DNA of 48,182 nucleotides, taken from positions 1 to 48,182 of the forward strand of contig JAKBCC010000008.1 in NCBI GenBank assembly GCA_021808105.1. The letters run 5' to 3'. This document shows, one piece after another, positions 8,816-17,599 of the stretch; the first letter of the stretch is position 1, and each line of letters opens with the position of its first letter. The translations under genes were made by a program, and so were the position numbers. A model generated the notes under the pieces. It searched no databases, was not told the DNA's origin, and worked only from the letters and a program-made list of their open reading frames with translations. The stretch is from Planctomycetota bacterium. Its GTDB lineage: Bacteria; Planctomycetota; Phycisphaerae; WQYP01.

Positions 8816-9631
8816 GTGAATTCTCACCTTTTACATCACCTGCTGTCCCTCGGGTTGGAACTGGCGGCACATCCGCTGGTGTATGTAATGATTGCATGGT
8901 TCTTTGGGCCGATTGTTGTATTCCGGAAAGTTTGGCAGAGCATGCGTCCTATATGGGAGCATGCGGAGCTAACCGAATTACCACCGAAAGTCAGCCAACT
9001 TATCGCGGACAAGGTTACGCACTTCGCCCTTGCGGGATTCGAACCCCTGGCGGTCCTGCGATCGCCCAGGGTAACCGCCAACGTCGGTGCCAACGTGCTG
9101 ATAATGGAAAACACGATCACCAATGACCTGGCCTTTACTCTGGTTGCCCAGTTACGGTCGCGGTCGCGCCCTGAAATTTTGGTCTTTTGGGTCGAATCCC
9201 GGTTTGAGGACGGGGTTCGGATCACCACGGGCGTAAACCCGCAACTTAGCGCGTTCCCGCGTGATCCGATGGAGCAATCGGCCAATTTCGTTTGGGTCAC
9301 AAGCGTCGCCGCAATATGCGAGGCCCATCAGCGGCGCCTCGATCAATTGGGCATGACGGCACGCCGCCGGTGTGTCCCCGCCAGAGGCCAGGAGATTGCG
9401 ATGCTCAATCGCGACTGGGATGCCAGTGGACAACGGCGCGAACTATTGGGCTACCAATACCGGGATCAGACAGATGACGTTTATCATTTAACTTGGAAAG
9501 GCGCGTTGCTGTGCAGTTGGCGGCTCGTGCAACCAACAAAAGCAATCCGCGCATTCCTGCGCGATCACAAAGCACGACGTCTATGGCGTGAACTTGGCAT
9601 GGACCGCAGCAATACCGCATCAACTCTATAA
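8816..9631 (+). CDS. Unknown protein with N-terminal membrane helix
   Basis: I do not recognise this 271-residue protein. A hydrophobic segment at about residues 20-37 (LVYVMIAWFFGPIVVF) suggests an N-terminal membrane anchor, and the rest looks cytoplasmic and basic. The C-terminal part is rich in Arg and Trp (YHLTWKGALLCSWRLVQP). The start is a GTG at 8816. No strong ribosome site is seen, so the exact start is unsure. The frame is long, and the next gene starts on the opposite strand after 119 bases. Confidence 0.55.
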   Translation: MNSHLLHHLLSLGLELAAHPLVYVMIAWFFGPIVVFRKVWQSMRPIWEHAELTELPPKVSQLIADKVTHFALAGFEPLAVLRSPRVTANVGANVLIMENTITNDLAFTLVAQLRSRSRPEILVFWVESRFEDGVRITTGVNPQLSAFPRDPMEQSANFVWVTSVAAICEAHQRRLDQLGMTARRRCVPARGQEIAMLNRDWDASGQRRELLGYQYRDQTDDVYHLTWKGALLCSWRLVQPTKAIRAFLRDHKARRLWRELGMDRSNTASTL

Positions 9632-9750
9632 TCCCACTTGGCTGCTTCGTGATTGCAAGAGCAAAGGGCAATAATATGGCAGTTGGCCCGCAAACCGCCA
9701 ACCAGACGGCGACCATGCTCGCTGCGGAAGTATCGAAGTTGTCGCGCCAC

Positions 9751-10977
9751 TCACGGCAACCGCACATAAAACGTCCGCAACTTATCGCCCGTTATGTCCA
9801 CGGTAAACGGCACGCTGGATGCCCCGCCGGCAGAGACTTGGACTGTGCTGTTACCGGGTGGCAATTTGGCGGGGATGACATACACCGTTCGCGGCAACAT
9901 TTCCCAGTAACGGGTATCCGCCTGCGATGACGCCGCCAAAAGTGCTCCGATGCCCGCAACGCCTAAGCCAATCAGCGATTCGGTGCCATTATTGTTATAG
10001 GCTCCATTATCGGCAGCCACGGCACCGCCGATCATCATCCCGGTTCCAATAACCGCCTTGGCCTGACGGATCGTGTCCATGGTCAGCCAGCGCTGGTCCT
10101 GCGCCAAGGCCAGCGTATCAACGGTATTGGAATTGGCAATACCCGAAATGGGCCGGTTATTGTCCCAGGCATAAACCGGGGGAATCGGGCCGGCCTGCCA
10201 TGGTGTGGGCGTGAAGACGGATTGTTCACCATACCACCCCGCCGCCCGGCGTCGAGGACCAAGACCCCAGTCCACAAAGATCAACGCGTTGATTCCCGGT
10301 TCATACATTTTTCTCACCAGCGGGGCCAAGGCAGGGTCCAATTGCTGGGCGCGTTGAAAATTGGCCGCCGCGAGTTTCGGGTGCCCCAATTTCATATAAC
10401 ATACGCCCAGACCAAAATAACCCAGAACAAAATTGGAATCAATACGGGCATAGCGCTGCCCCGGCGGCAATTGGCCATTTGGATTGGCGTATTTGCGCAA
10501 CCGAAAAAGACTGCCCGCAAAGGCCGCCCGCGCATTGTCAAATTCCCCTTTGATCAGAAATATCAGCCCCAGATAATAATCTGCCATCGCTCTTTCAAAA
10601 GGCTGTCCCTTCCATACTTTAACTCCCTCGTACACCACCACCGCGCCCAAGACCCGGCTGCCCGTGTTGGTGTTCACGCTGTCCATCACGCGATAAGCCC
10701 GCAGGAAGGCCTGCTGGGCGTTTTCCAACTGCCCGGCGGCCAGTGCGCACGAACCGTAACGGCAGTTATTGAGTACAAAATTCTTGTTGGGCTTGGCAAT
10801 CAGCGGTGTTAATTCCTGGGCCGCCGGTGCATATTGGCCGGTGTAATACAAGGTGACCGCATCGCGAACGCGTGTAGATGTCTCGCTGCATGCCGGCAAA
10901 AACAGCGTGCACGTCAGCAGGATGGCGATGCCCCGCCGTCGCGCTTTCGAGGGCATTATTTCCGGCCGGTTGTTCAT
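9751..10977 (-). CDS. TPR lipoprotein (COG3014-like)
   Basis: The N-terminus is basic (KARRRG), followed by a hydrophobic stretch and a lipobox ending LPAC, so the mature protein should be lipid-anchored in the envelope. TPR-like helical pairs follow (AVTLYYTGQYAPAAQEL; AMADYYLGLIFLIKGEFDNARAAF; LGYFGLGVCYMKLGHPKLAAANFQRAQQLDP). A glycine-rich hydrophobic segment follows (LIGLGVAGIGALLAAS). The last part is a short beta domain. It is the third gene of a leftward cluster with two LpoB-like lipoproteins, an arrangement also known from proteobacteria (TPR lipoprotein, LpoB/YcfM). A role in envelope or peptidoglycan-synthase regulation is inferred from context. A second Met eight residues in is an equally good start. 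Confidence 0.75.
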   Translation of the reverse strand: MNNRPEIMPSKARRRGIAILLTCTLFLPACSETSTRVRDAVTLYYTGQYAPAAQELTPLIAKPNKNFVLNNCRYGSCALAAGQLENAQQAFLRAYRVMDSVNTNTGSRVLGAVVVYEGVKVWKGQPFERAMADYYLGLIFLIKGEFDNARAAFAGSLFRLRKYANPNGQLPPGQRYARIDSNFVLGYFGLGVCYMKLGHPKLAAANFQRAQQLDPALAPLVRKMYEPGINALIFVDWGLGPRRRAAGWYGEQSVFTPTPWQAGPIPPVYAWDNNRPISGIANSNTVDTLALAQDQRWLTMDTIRQAKAVIGTGMMIGGAVAADNGAYNNNGTESLIGLGVAGIGALLAASSQADTRYWEMLPRTVYVIPAKLPPGNSTVQVSAGGASSVPFTVDITGDKLRTFYVRLP

Positions 10978-11022
10978 AAACGTGTGGTCTCCATGCGGTG
11001 CAAATCGATTGCGGCTCTACTG

Positions 11023-11691
11023 TCAATCCAGAAATCCGCTGTGTACCGCCTTTTTTGTTTCATAACTACCTTCCCAGATTATCTGCCCGGTACGGATATT
11101 GGTAAGATAAAACGTACATAAATAATAGGCACTGCGATATTCGGGAGCGACTTTGTTATCTGAATAAAATGTCGCTTGCAGCGCATAGCGGGGTTGCAGG
11201 CGATTCACATCCGGCCCTAACGGCCCGATGCCCGGCTGCTCACCGGCCGCGAGTCGCTGATATGCAGCCGTGTTCAGGACAAATATAAATTCTCTACGCA
11301 ACGATTGATGCGCTGTCAGAAGCGCCCGCACGCGATGCAGAAATATATCCCCCTGCGAACGTGGGATAATCTGATCCGTATTATTTTTTAGCGGCGTTAA
11401 TACGATAGTCATTGGGCCATGTGCGGTAAATCGCGCGATGACCGGATCGGCAGCAATTGCAGAAGCCATTTTATCTGTCATGGCCACCAGATCATGCGAG
11501 TCTAAAAAAGTGTTGCGCATATTGGGATTCAGCGCAGGGCCGCCGCAGCCCGCCAATCCGAGCAGCCAAATCGCTATCACCAGCGGCCCCCACCGGCCCG
11601 GTGTTGTCAGGCAGAACCCTACATTGAAAAGTCTTAACATACTACCATTCCGCTGCGGGGCGTGGAGCGTGGAATCTCGTACGAACATCAA
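11023..11691 (-). CDS. LpoB-like lipoprotein (paralog 1)
   Basis: The signal sequence ends in a lipobox LAGC. The mature part follows the LpoB/PBP-activator plan: SHDLVAMTDKMASAI, then a predicted strand MTIVLTPLKNNT, then IFLHRVRALL, and near the end YYLCTFYLTNIRTGQIIWEGSYETKK, close to the WxGxY ending of the family. In enterobacteria LpoB activates the peptidoglycan synthase PBP1b from the outer membrane. Here the target is unknown. The first ATG overlaps the stop of the upstream paralog (ATGA), suggesting translational coupling. A start at 11640 would give a shorter signal peptide. Confidence 0.75.
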   Translation of the reverse strand: MMFVRDSTLHAPQRNGSMLRLFNVGFCLTTPGRWGPLVIAIWLLGLAGCGGPALNPNMRNTFLDSHDLVAMTDKMASAIAADPVIARFTAHGPMTIVLTPLKNNTDQIIPRSQGDIFLHRVRALLTAHQSLRREFIFVLNTAAYQRLAAGEQPGIGPLGPDVNRLQPRYALQATFYSDNKVAPEYRSAYYLCTFYLTNIRTGQIIWEGSYETKKAVHSGFLD

Positions 11692-12302
11692 TACAGATTC
11701 AGCGTGCGGGTTTCATAATGTCCTTCCCATACCAATTCACCCGTTTGCAGATTCACCAATTGAAAAGTGCACAGATAATAGGTTGTGGCGGAATTCGGCA
11801 GATCATAAAACACGCCCTTCAGGGCATATTGGGGAATCATGCGGGTATTTTGCGGCACCTGACCCCGGCTGGATTGTTCAAATGGATCGCCACCCGTAGA
11901 GCCAAGTTCCTGCTGCTGAAGCTGCTGCAATTGTTGCGGCCCAATGACAAACGCGAGGCGATCGCGGGCGTATTGATTCAGCAATGCTCGCATTCTGGCG
12001 AGGTAAATCTGGTCATTTTGCCATGGTTGGCTGGTTTTATTATCGATTCCCGTCATGACGATGATGACTTTATTGGGATTTTGGGCGATTTCCGGAATCT
12101 TAAGTAAATCGGCCGCCAGTCGATTGGTCATATCCACCAGATCACGCGACTGCAACCCCTGATCGCCAGGCTGAAAAGAAGAAATGCTGGGTCGATACGT
12201 ACTATATCCGGGCTGTGCGCATCCGCTTAACAGCAGACATGCGGCCAGCGCCGCGCCGGTACCGATCTTCCAGCATTTGCTTTGAATTACCTGTTTACGC
12301 AT
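11688..12302 (-). CDS. LpoB-like lipoprotein (paralog 2)
   Basis: This 204-residue protein has a short signal peptide with lipobox LSGC (ALAACLLLSGC). The LpoB-like core is clear: SRDLVDMTNRLAADLL, VIIVMTGIDNKTSQPW, IYLARMRALLNQYARDRL, and the end YYLCTFQLVNLQTGELVWEGHYETR. A run of Gln (QQLQQLQQQ) sits mid-protein. It is first of the three-gene lipoprotein cluster and faces the prepilin-like gene, with about 195 bases between them for the divergent promoters. Confidence 0.78.
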   Translation of the reverse strand: MRKQVIQSKCWKIGTGAALAACLLLSGCAQPGYSTYRPSISSFQPGDQGLQSRDLVDMTNRLAADLLKIPEIAQNPNKVIIVMTGIDNKTSQPWQNDQIYLARMRALLNQYARDRLAFVIGPQQLQQLQQQELGSTGGDPFEQSSRGQVPQNTRMIPQYALKGVFYDLPNSATTYYLCTFQLVNLQTGELVWEGHYETRTLNLY

Positions 12303-12496
12303 AGAAACTTCGCCTCAAAAACAACCAGAGCATCCGGGAAATAAGGCCCGAAACGCAATAAAATTATCCGTCCGTTTAACTTAATGGTCAAATCTTGGTT
12401 TCCCATAAACACGAATATTGGGCTTATGCAACTTTTTAAGCCGCCAAGCGTAGGGCTTGGTGTCAGTTTGGGTCTTTCTACGCAGAGGAGTTTTCC

Positions 12497-13219
12497 ATGA
12501 AGTCAGTTCGCGGCTTCACTCTCATTGAATTGCTGGTGGTCATCAGCATCATTGCTTTATTAATCGGCTTATTGATGCCGGCACTGCAACTTGCTCAGCA
12601 AGATGCCAAACGCACCGCGTGCGCGGGGCAATTACACAGCCTTGGCGAGTTATTTGCCGCGTATATGCAAAGTGAAAGCAATGAAATTTTTCCGGCCTGC
12701 CCACAGATGCCAACGGTCAATTACACGATTCCCTGTGCGGATGGCACAACCGTAAGCTCCTCAACTTCCAATCCAGGGGGCTACGGCCCCTCACCCATTC
12801 AGAGTGTCATTGGTGGTGTATTGCCCCCCACTACAATTCCCAAGCCCAATTATATTCCCACGGCTAATGATCGCGGTGCGGCCGCCGCATGGGATTGCCC
12901 GGCGGATGTGAATGGGTTTACCGATTCCTTTACCGGCAAAAGCTATCAATCCTATTTTCTGGGCGAAGGCACCAGTTATCAATACAACATGGGCTTGGCG
13001 GGCGATAGAGTCACCAATTATCAGATCGGGCCACCCGCCCACCGCATCAATCTCTATCAGTTGTTGCAATCCACCGGGGTTTGGGTGCTGGCGGACATGA
13101 CCACCTTCCACGGCCCATCGGGTAATCCTGACGCCGCTAACATTCTCTTTGCGGATTGGCATGTCGGGGACGCCCGCGATATTTCTGCCAATGCCGGCAC
13201 ACCTTTATGGAAGCACTGA
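12497..13219 (+). CDS. Prepilin-like protein with planctomycete-type C-terminal motif
   Basis: The N-terminus [21 protein letters not shown] is the type IV prepilin/pseudopilin methylation motif with Glu5 after the predicted cleavage site. A prepilin peptidase would cut after Gly and methylate Phe. The C-terminal part contains [10 protein letters not shown], the H-x9-DG-like motif (here D-W-H) of the large PulG/DUF1559 group expanded in planctomycetes. A GGAG ribosome site precedes the start. Its partner at 13256 follows 36 bases later. The exact role (secretion or surface filament) cannot be told. Confidence 0.85.
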   Translation: MKSVRGFTLIELLVVISIIALLIGLLMPALQLAQQDAKRTACAGQLHSLGELFAAYMQSESNEIFPACPQMPTVNYTIPCADGTTVSSSTSNPGGYGPSPIQSVIGGVLPPTTIPKPNYIPTANDRGAAAAWDCPADVNGFTDSFTGKSYQSYFLGEGTSYQYNMGLAGDRVTNYQIGPPAHRINLYQLLQSTGVWVLADMTTFHGPSGNPDAANILFADWHVGDARDISANAGTPLWKH

Positions 13220-13255
13220 TCTGTCGATCCTTTCCTGCTTAACGGAGATTTTATC

Positions 13256-13852
13256 ATGACGACTTCTAATCCAACCAAAAGCCGATGGACTTCAGCCCGG
13301 CGATTCGTCAAGGACCGCAAGCAAATTGTGACGCTGGCGGCACTTGTTCTGGCGCTTGTTGTCGTGTACGGATGGATGTTCATGCGAACCCGAGCTGCGG
13401 CCCCGCGCGATAATGTCACACCGCAGGTCGCAAAGGTGCTGGCCAGTTGGAAAGGTCAGATACCGCAATTCCCCATGTTTGGACCGCCTGCCGGCTTCCA
13501 TCGCGGCAACTGGCGCAAAATGACCGCAGCACAACGCCACGCCATGTTCATGAAACGTCGCGTTCAAATGCAGGCTTTTTTCCTGGCATTTGCGCATGCC
13601 AATGCAGCGCAGCAGGCCGCTATCGTAGCTGCGGCCAAAGCGCGCTTTGCCGCCATGCGTGCCCGCTGGCGGCAACATCGTGCCGCCGGTGGTCCCGGCG
13701 GAGGACCCGGAGGTCGCCGGGGTGGACCGGGTGGTCGTGGCAATTTCGCATCCCGCTTGCCTCAAATGATGGCCAACCATCTCATCAGCGGAAATCCCCA
13801 GATGCACGCCGCCATGACAGGATTTTTCATGGCCATGCATAACGGCCACTGA
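13256..13852 (+). CDS. Unknown membrane-anchored Gly/Arg-rich protein
   Basis: Not recognised. A basic N-terminus is followed by one membrane helix (QIVTLAALVLALVVVYGWMF, about residues 23-42). The exported or outer part is alanine/arginine-rich with a predicted helix (QQAAIVAAAKARFAAMRARW), a collagen-like GGPGG/GRRGG patch near 145-160, and a Met/His-rich end (MHAAMTGFFMAMHNGH) that may bind metal. A GGAG ribosome site lies just before the ATG, it follows the prepilin-like gene closely, and a strong terminator ends the unit. It therefore probably works with that gene. Confidence 0.65.
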   Translation: MTTSNPTKSRWTSARRFVKDRKQIVTLAALVLALVVVYGWMFMRTRAAAPRDNVTPQVAKVLASWKGQIPQFPMFGPPAGFHRGNWRKMTAAQRHAMFMKRRVQMQAFFLAFAHANAAQQAAIVAAAKARFAAMRARWRQHRAAGGPGGGPGGRRGGPGGRGNFASRLPQMMANHLISGNPQMHAAMTGFFMAMHNGH

Positions 13853-13879
13853 TGGGCCGCCGTAAAATAATTACTTCCT

Positions 13880-13923
13880 AAAAACGTGGTGCAGGCCCTC
13901 GAACCTGCATCACGTTTTTTTTT
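13880..13923 (+). terminator. Rho-independent terminator of the prepilin unit
   Basis: ACGTGGTGCAGG pairs with CCTGCATCACGT around an eight-base loop, with one G-T or mismatch position, followed by nine T residues. It lies 27 bases after the stop of the upstream gene. Confidence 0.85.
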
Positions 13924-13980
13924 GCCCGCCCCCTCGTCGCGGCTGTACCATCGTGTTGAGGTTCGCCACCAGGGCTACTT

Positions 13981-14262
13981 GCCGAGCACCGGATGGCAAT
14001 CCGGTGGTTGATCCAGTGCCGCCGGGGCGGACGGGGTTACGGGTCACAGGTTGCGGGGCACAGAGGAGTTTGGGAGTTTCTGGAAGCGTCGCCGCTCTCC
14101 TATTCTGCCCGCCAGGGTAAACCTGCCCGCTCCCTGTCACCTGTCCCCCGTAACCCGTAACCTCGGCCCGCTAACCAACCACCGGGTTATCACCACGGCG
14201 CTCTTTAACCACAACGCGCACGCCGAGCACCGGAGGATAATCCGGTGACAATAATCCGGTGA
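13981..14262. repeat. Hairpin repeats flanking an intergenic imperfect inverted repeat
   Basis: 13981-14006 and 14222-14247 are direct repeats of 26 bases with few changes. Each contains a hairpin (CACCGGAT-GGCA-ATCCGGTG in the first; CACCGGA...TCCGGTG in the second), and a third partial copy follows at 14249-14262. Between them, GGTTACGGGTCACAGG near 14036 matches, imperfectly, the reverse complement of CCTGTCCCCCGTAACCCGTAACC near 14143. The whole gap 13924-14360 is otherwise without a gene and ends with the MarR gene promoter region. Confidence 0.6.
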
Positions 14263-14360
14263 CTCACGTTGACAAAGCTCGCGCTCTGCGATTATTTTAC
14301 ATCTGGTTAATATAATTTTCATTGTGTACTATTCTGGTTTTCACGGAATTTGGAGCCACC

Positions 14361-14852
14361 ATGACGGATCATCGCCCTGATGAATCGCTTAAAAAAATGG
14401 CAGATGAAATTTTCGGCCTTACCAAAATGTCCTGGCGGCAACGCCTGGCCACACGGCACCTGGGGGAAGAAGAACTTTCAGAATCACAATTTCTTACCCT
14501 GGACAGCATTGTTACGCGCGGCGAGCCGCAAACGGTCGGTGATTTACAGCGGGCCATCCATGTGGTACCCGCCCAGATGTCCCGGATTATTCGATCCCTG
14601 GAAAATGATTTTGACGCACCGTTAATTCGGTGCGAGCTTAATCAGGAAGACAAACGCAAAATTGACGTGCGGCTCACTGACGACGGCAGAACGGCGTATT
14701 CGGACTTTGTCAGCTCGCGCATTGGCCGCACACTGGAACTTTTAGGCCGATTAACCGAAAAGGACCGGCTGGATTTTATCCGCGTCTGCGGCCAGATGAG
14801 AAGGCTTTATGATCATGACGAAGTTACCGAAGAGAATTCGGCGGGCCGTTAA
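14361..14852 (+). CDS. MarR family transcriptional regulator
   Basis: I start at 14361 (ATGACGGATCATC), 13 codons inside the longest frame, because GGAGCCACC precedes it. The 163-residue protein has the MarR winged-helix core: LSESQFLTLDSIVTRGEPQTVGDLQ, then the recognition helix VVPAQMSRIIRSLE, then the wing ending in DKRKIDVRLTDDGR. Such proteins bind DNA as dimers and usually release it on binding small ligands. It precedes the isomerase gene by 70 bases on the same strand, so it may regulate it. The ligand is unknown. Confidence 0.85.
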   Translation: MTDHRPDESLKKMADEIFGLTKMSWRQRLATRHLGEEELSESQFLTLDSIVTRGEPQTVGDLQRAIHVVPAQMSRIIRSLENDFDAPLIRCELNQEDKRKIDVRLTDDGRTAYSDFVSSRIGRTLELLGRLTEKDRLDFIRVCGQMRRLYDHDEVTEENSAGR

Positions 14853-14922
14853 TGGTAATTCCGAACTGCCTGATTTCTGCTAAGATTCCCGCTAAGACCT
14901 CGTTACATGGAGCGATGCGATC

Positions 14923-15960
14923 ATGGCCAGAGCCGTAACACTTTTCACCGGACAATGGGCGGATATTCCCTTTGAAACGCTGTGTCAAAAAGCCAAGGGG
15001 TTTGGCTATGACGGCCTGGAGTTGGCCTGTTGGGGCGATCATTTTGATGTTCACCGGGCGCTGGATCAACGGGGGTATATCAAAAAGAAATGGGATACCC
15101 TTACCAGGTATGGCCTGAAATGCTTTGCCATAAGCAGCCATCTGGTCGGGCAGGCGGTATGTGACAATATCGATCAGCGGCACCAATTCATTTTGCCGGC
15201 CCATGTTTGGGGAGATGGCGATCCGGAGGGCGTGCGGCAGCGCGCTTCGGAAGAAATGAAACTCACCGCCGAGGCGGCACGAAAATTTTTTGATTCCGCG
15301 CCCGCGGCAGTAAAAAAGCAATTACACCGAGCCGTGGTCAACGGCTTTACCGGCAGCAGCATCTGGCATCTTGTCTATGGCTTTCCACCCGTACTGCCAC
15401 ACCAGATTGAAAACGGCTTTTCCGATTTCGCCGGCCAATGGAATCCGATACTGGATGTTTTTGACCAGTATGACGTGGTGTTTGCAATGGAGGTTCATCC
15501 AACGGAAATTGCTTTTGATGTTGCAAGTGCCAAAATGGCGGTGGAGGCTCTGGGTGGAAGAAAAGCGTTTGGCTTTAATTTTGATCCTTCGCATCTGGTC
15601 TATCAATCGGTCGACTACGTTGCATTTATTCGTGAATTTCGGGACCGGATTTATCATGTCCACATGAAAGACGCATGGTTAAGTCCGGTGCCCCGCCGTA
15701 GCGGCGTATTTGGCGGACATCTCCCCTTCGGCCATCCGGAAAGAATATGGGAATTCAGATCACTGGGCCGAGGCAGTGTGAATTTTGAACAAATTATCCG
15801 GGCGTTAAATGAAATTCAGTATTCAGGCCCGCTGTCGGTGGAATGGGAAGACCAGAATATGGACCGCGAACACGGCGCAACCGAGGCGGCGGCCTTCGTC
15901 CGAAAGCTGGATTTTGCGCCCAGCGCCATCGTTTTTGACGCACAGTTTCACCGGAAGTGA
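14923..15960 (+). CDS. Sugar phosphate isomerase/epimerase-like TIM barrel
   Basis: The 345-residue protein has the xylose-isomerase-like (AP endonuclease family 2) fold: [25 protein letters not shown], the metal-ligand strand [28 protein letters not shown] and [11 protein letters not shown], which supply the usual Glu/Asp/His/Glu metal set. Such enzymes isomerise or epimerise sugars or polyols, and planctomycetes carry many. The gene lies downstream of the MarR gene and ends 31 bases before tRNA-Arg, making it the last host gene before the integrated element. Confidence 0.85.
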   Translation: MARAVTLFTGQWADIPFETLCQKAKGFGYDGLELACWGDHFDVHRALDQRGYIKKKWDTLTRYGLKCFAISSHLVGQAVCDNIDQRHQFILPAHVWGDGDPEGVRQRASEEMKLTAEAARKFFDSAPAAVKKQLHRAVVNGFTGSSIWHLVYGFPPVLPHQIENGFSDFAGQWNPILDVFDQYDVVFAMEVHPTEIAFDVASAKMAVEALGGRKAFGFNFDPSHLVYQSVDYVAFIREFRDRIYHVHMKDAWLSPVPRRSGVFGGHLPFGHPERIWEFRSLGRGSVNFEQIIRALNEIQYSGPLSVEWEDQNMDREHGATEAAAFVRKLDFAPSAIVFDAQFHRK

Positions 15961-15991
15961 TTTGCCGGTAAACTCTCTGCGGTTCGTTTGA

Positions 15992-16065
15992 GCGCCCGTA
16001 GCGCAATTGGATAGAGCGCGTGGCTTCGAACCACGAGGTTGCAGGTTCGAGTCCTGCCGGGCGCA
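15992..16065 (+). tRNA. tRNA-Arg (anticodon UCG), ICE integration site
   Basis: All four arms fold: acceptor GCGCCCG/CGGGCGC, D arm GCGC...GAGC with TTGGATA loop, anticodon stem CGTGG/CCACG around loop CTTCGAA with TCG at 16026-16028, and T arm GCAGG-TTCGAGT-CCTGC. The discriminator is A and CCA is not encoded. The integrase gene starts 119 bases downstream pointing away, the classic layout for an element inserted into a tRNA 3' end. The gene is intact, so the element has restored it. Confidence 0.96.
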
Positions 16066-16138
16066 GTAGATATAAGTGTTGCTGATCGCTGTACTTAGCG
16101 AACTTCCCTGCGTCGGGGAATGCGGCTCATGAGTCCCT

Positions 16139-16164
16139 GCCAAAACGGTATATACCGTTTTGGC
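16139..16164. promoter_or_regulatory. Perfect 26-bp palindrome before the integrase gene
   Basis: The sequence GCCAAAACGGTAT is followed immediately by its exact reverse complement. It ends 20 bases before the integrase ATG and covers the space where promoter or early leader would be, so it is a likely operator or an RNA hairpin shielding the ribosome site (CAAAGGAGCC, 16171-16180). A smaller hairpin, TTCCC-TGCGTC-GGGGAA, lies upstream near 16104-16120. Confidence 0.65.
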
Positions 16165-16184
16165 TCTGACCAAAGGAGCCATTT

Positions 16185-17459
16185 ATGCCTCGACTCAAGC
16201 AGAAACTTCCTTCGTATCGGTTACACCGTTCGTCCCGCCAAGCAGTGGTAACACTGAGCGGAAGAGATTATTACCTGGGTTCATTCAACGCACCTGAGAG
16301 CCGGGCGGAGTATGACCGACTCATCCAAGAGTGGCTTGCCAATCAACGACAGATAATGGAGAAATCTGTAAGCAAGAACGGTAAAGATCAAGGCGTCACA
16401 ATTAATGAATTGATCTCCCAATATTGGGTGTTTGCAAGCGGCTATTACGTTAAGAATCTAAAACCGACAAGCGAATTACATGCGTTGAGATTTTCGTTCA
16501 AACCACTCGTCGCTCTCTATGGCACAACCGCTGTTGAAGTGTTTGGTCCGAGTAGTTTGAAGGCCGTGCGCCAGAAGATGATTGATAATGGGCTATGTCG
16601 CACGCTGATCAATCGTCTCATCAATCGCATCCGCCGTATCTTCAAATGGGGCGTGGAGAATGAGTTGGTTCGCTCCAGCACATTGGAGGCATTGCGGGCT
16701 GTCGCGCCGCTCAAACGTGGCCGTTGTAGCGTCCGCGAATCCGATCCGGTTAAGCCAGCGCCGGAATCCCTGATTACCGCAATTGAACCATACGTATCGC
16801 GACAGGTCTGGGCGATGATCCAGCTTCAACTTCTTACGGCCATGCGTCCTGGGGAAGTGATTCAAATGCGCCGCCGCGATATTGATACGAGCGGAGCGGT
16901 CTGGCTATATCGGCCCGAATCCCATAAGACGGAACATCATGGCATTGAACGCAGCATCTACCTTGGGCCTCAGGCACAAAAGTTCGTCATTCCTTTCCTG
17001 AATCGGGCTGACGATGATTGTTTGTTCAGTCCATTAGAAGCGGATAAGGAACGACGCGATAAGCTCACCGTCGCCCGGAAGACCCCTTTGTCATGCGGCA
17101 ATCGGCCCGGCACGCACTGCGCCCGCCAGCCCAAACGTAAACCGGGTATCTGCTACGATGTGAACAGTTATCGCCGCGCAATCAACTATGGCTGCGACAG
17201 GGCATTTCCCTGGCCAAAACATGCCGGACGCGGATTGGATCAACTGACGCCTGAAGAACGCTCTGAATTAAAAGCATGGCGGAAAGCCCACCATTGGCAT
17301 CCGCATCAATTGCGGCACAATGCGGCTACCAATCTTCGTAAAGAATTCGGCATTGAAGCCGCCCGGCTTATTCTGGGCCATAAATCAGTAACGGTCACGG
17401 AGATTTATGCCGAACTGGATCGCCAGAAGGCATCGGATATTATCGCCAAGGTGGGGTGA
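16185..17459 (+). CDS. int: Tyrosine recombinase / ICE integrase
   Basis: The 424-residue protein integrates and excises the element at the tRNA-Arg gene. An N-terminal arm-binding part is followed by a core-binding SAM-like domain (about residues 75-185; ITINELISQYWVFASGYYV, ...LINRLINRIRRIFKWGVENEL). The catalytic domain has Arg221 (TAMRPGEVIQMR), His374-x-x-Arg377 (HQLRHNAA), His399 (LGHKS) and the nucleophile Tyr408 (EIYAE). The insert CGNRPGTHCARQPKRKPGICY adds cysteines that could bind zinc. An AAAGGAG ribosome site precedes the start. Confidence 0.93.
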   Translation: MPRLKQKLPSYRLHRSSRQAVVTLSGRDYYLGSFNAPESRAEYDRLIQEWLANQRQIMEKSVSKNGKDQGVTINELISQYWVFASGYYVKNLKPTSELHALRFSFKPLVALYGTTAVEVFGPSSLKAVRQKMIDNGLCRTLINRLINRIRRIFKWGVENELVRSSTLEALRAVAPLKRGRCSVRESDPVKPAPESLITAIEPYVSRQVWAMIQLQLLTAMRPGEVIQMRRRDIDTSGAVWLYRPESHKTEHHGIERSIYLGPQAQKFVIPFLNRADDDCLFSPLEADKERRDKLTVARKTPLSCGNRPGTHCARQPKRKPGICYDVNSYRRAINYGCDRAFPWPKHAGRGLDQLTPEERSELKAWRKAHHWHPHQLRHNAATNLRKEFGIEAARLILGHKSVTVTEIYAELDRQKASDIIAKVG

Positions 17460-17493
17460 TGCATTGTAACCTGCGAAGTGCCATCTGAAAGCA

Positions 17494-17519
17494 TGCCCCC
17501 TGTTTAATCGGGGGAGGCA
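17494..17519. terminator. Hairpin between int and the convergent DUF1580 gene
   Basis: TGCCCCC and GGGGGaGGCA pair around the loop TGTTTAATC, with one bulged A. It follows the int stop by 35 bases. No T-run follows, so factor-independent termination is doubtful. Confidence 0.4.
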
Positions 17520-17599
17520 AACTGATTATGGAACGGAGATTCATGGAATCTTCGGCCCATATCCAGCAATATGCACTCTGGATAAATTATTCATGCCAG

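Noticed and set aside
12450-12480. Hairpin (CCAAGC/GCTTGG) in the leader of the prepilin-like gene, considered as a cyclic-di-GMP riboswitch
   Set aside because: Only one short stem; the tetraloop and receptor sequences of that riboswitch class are missing.
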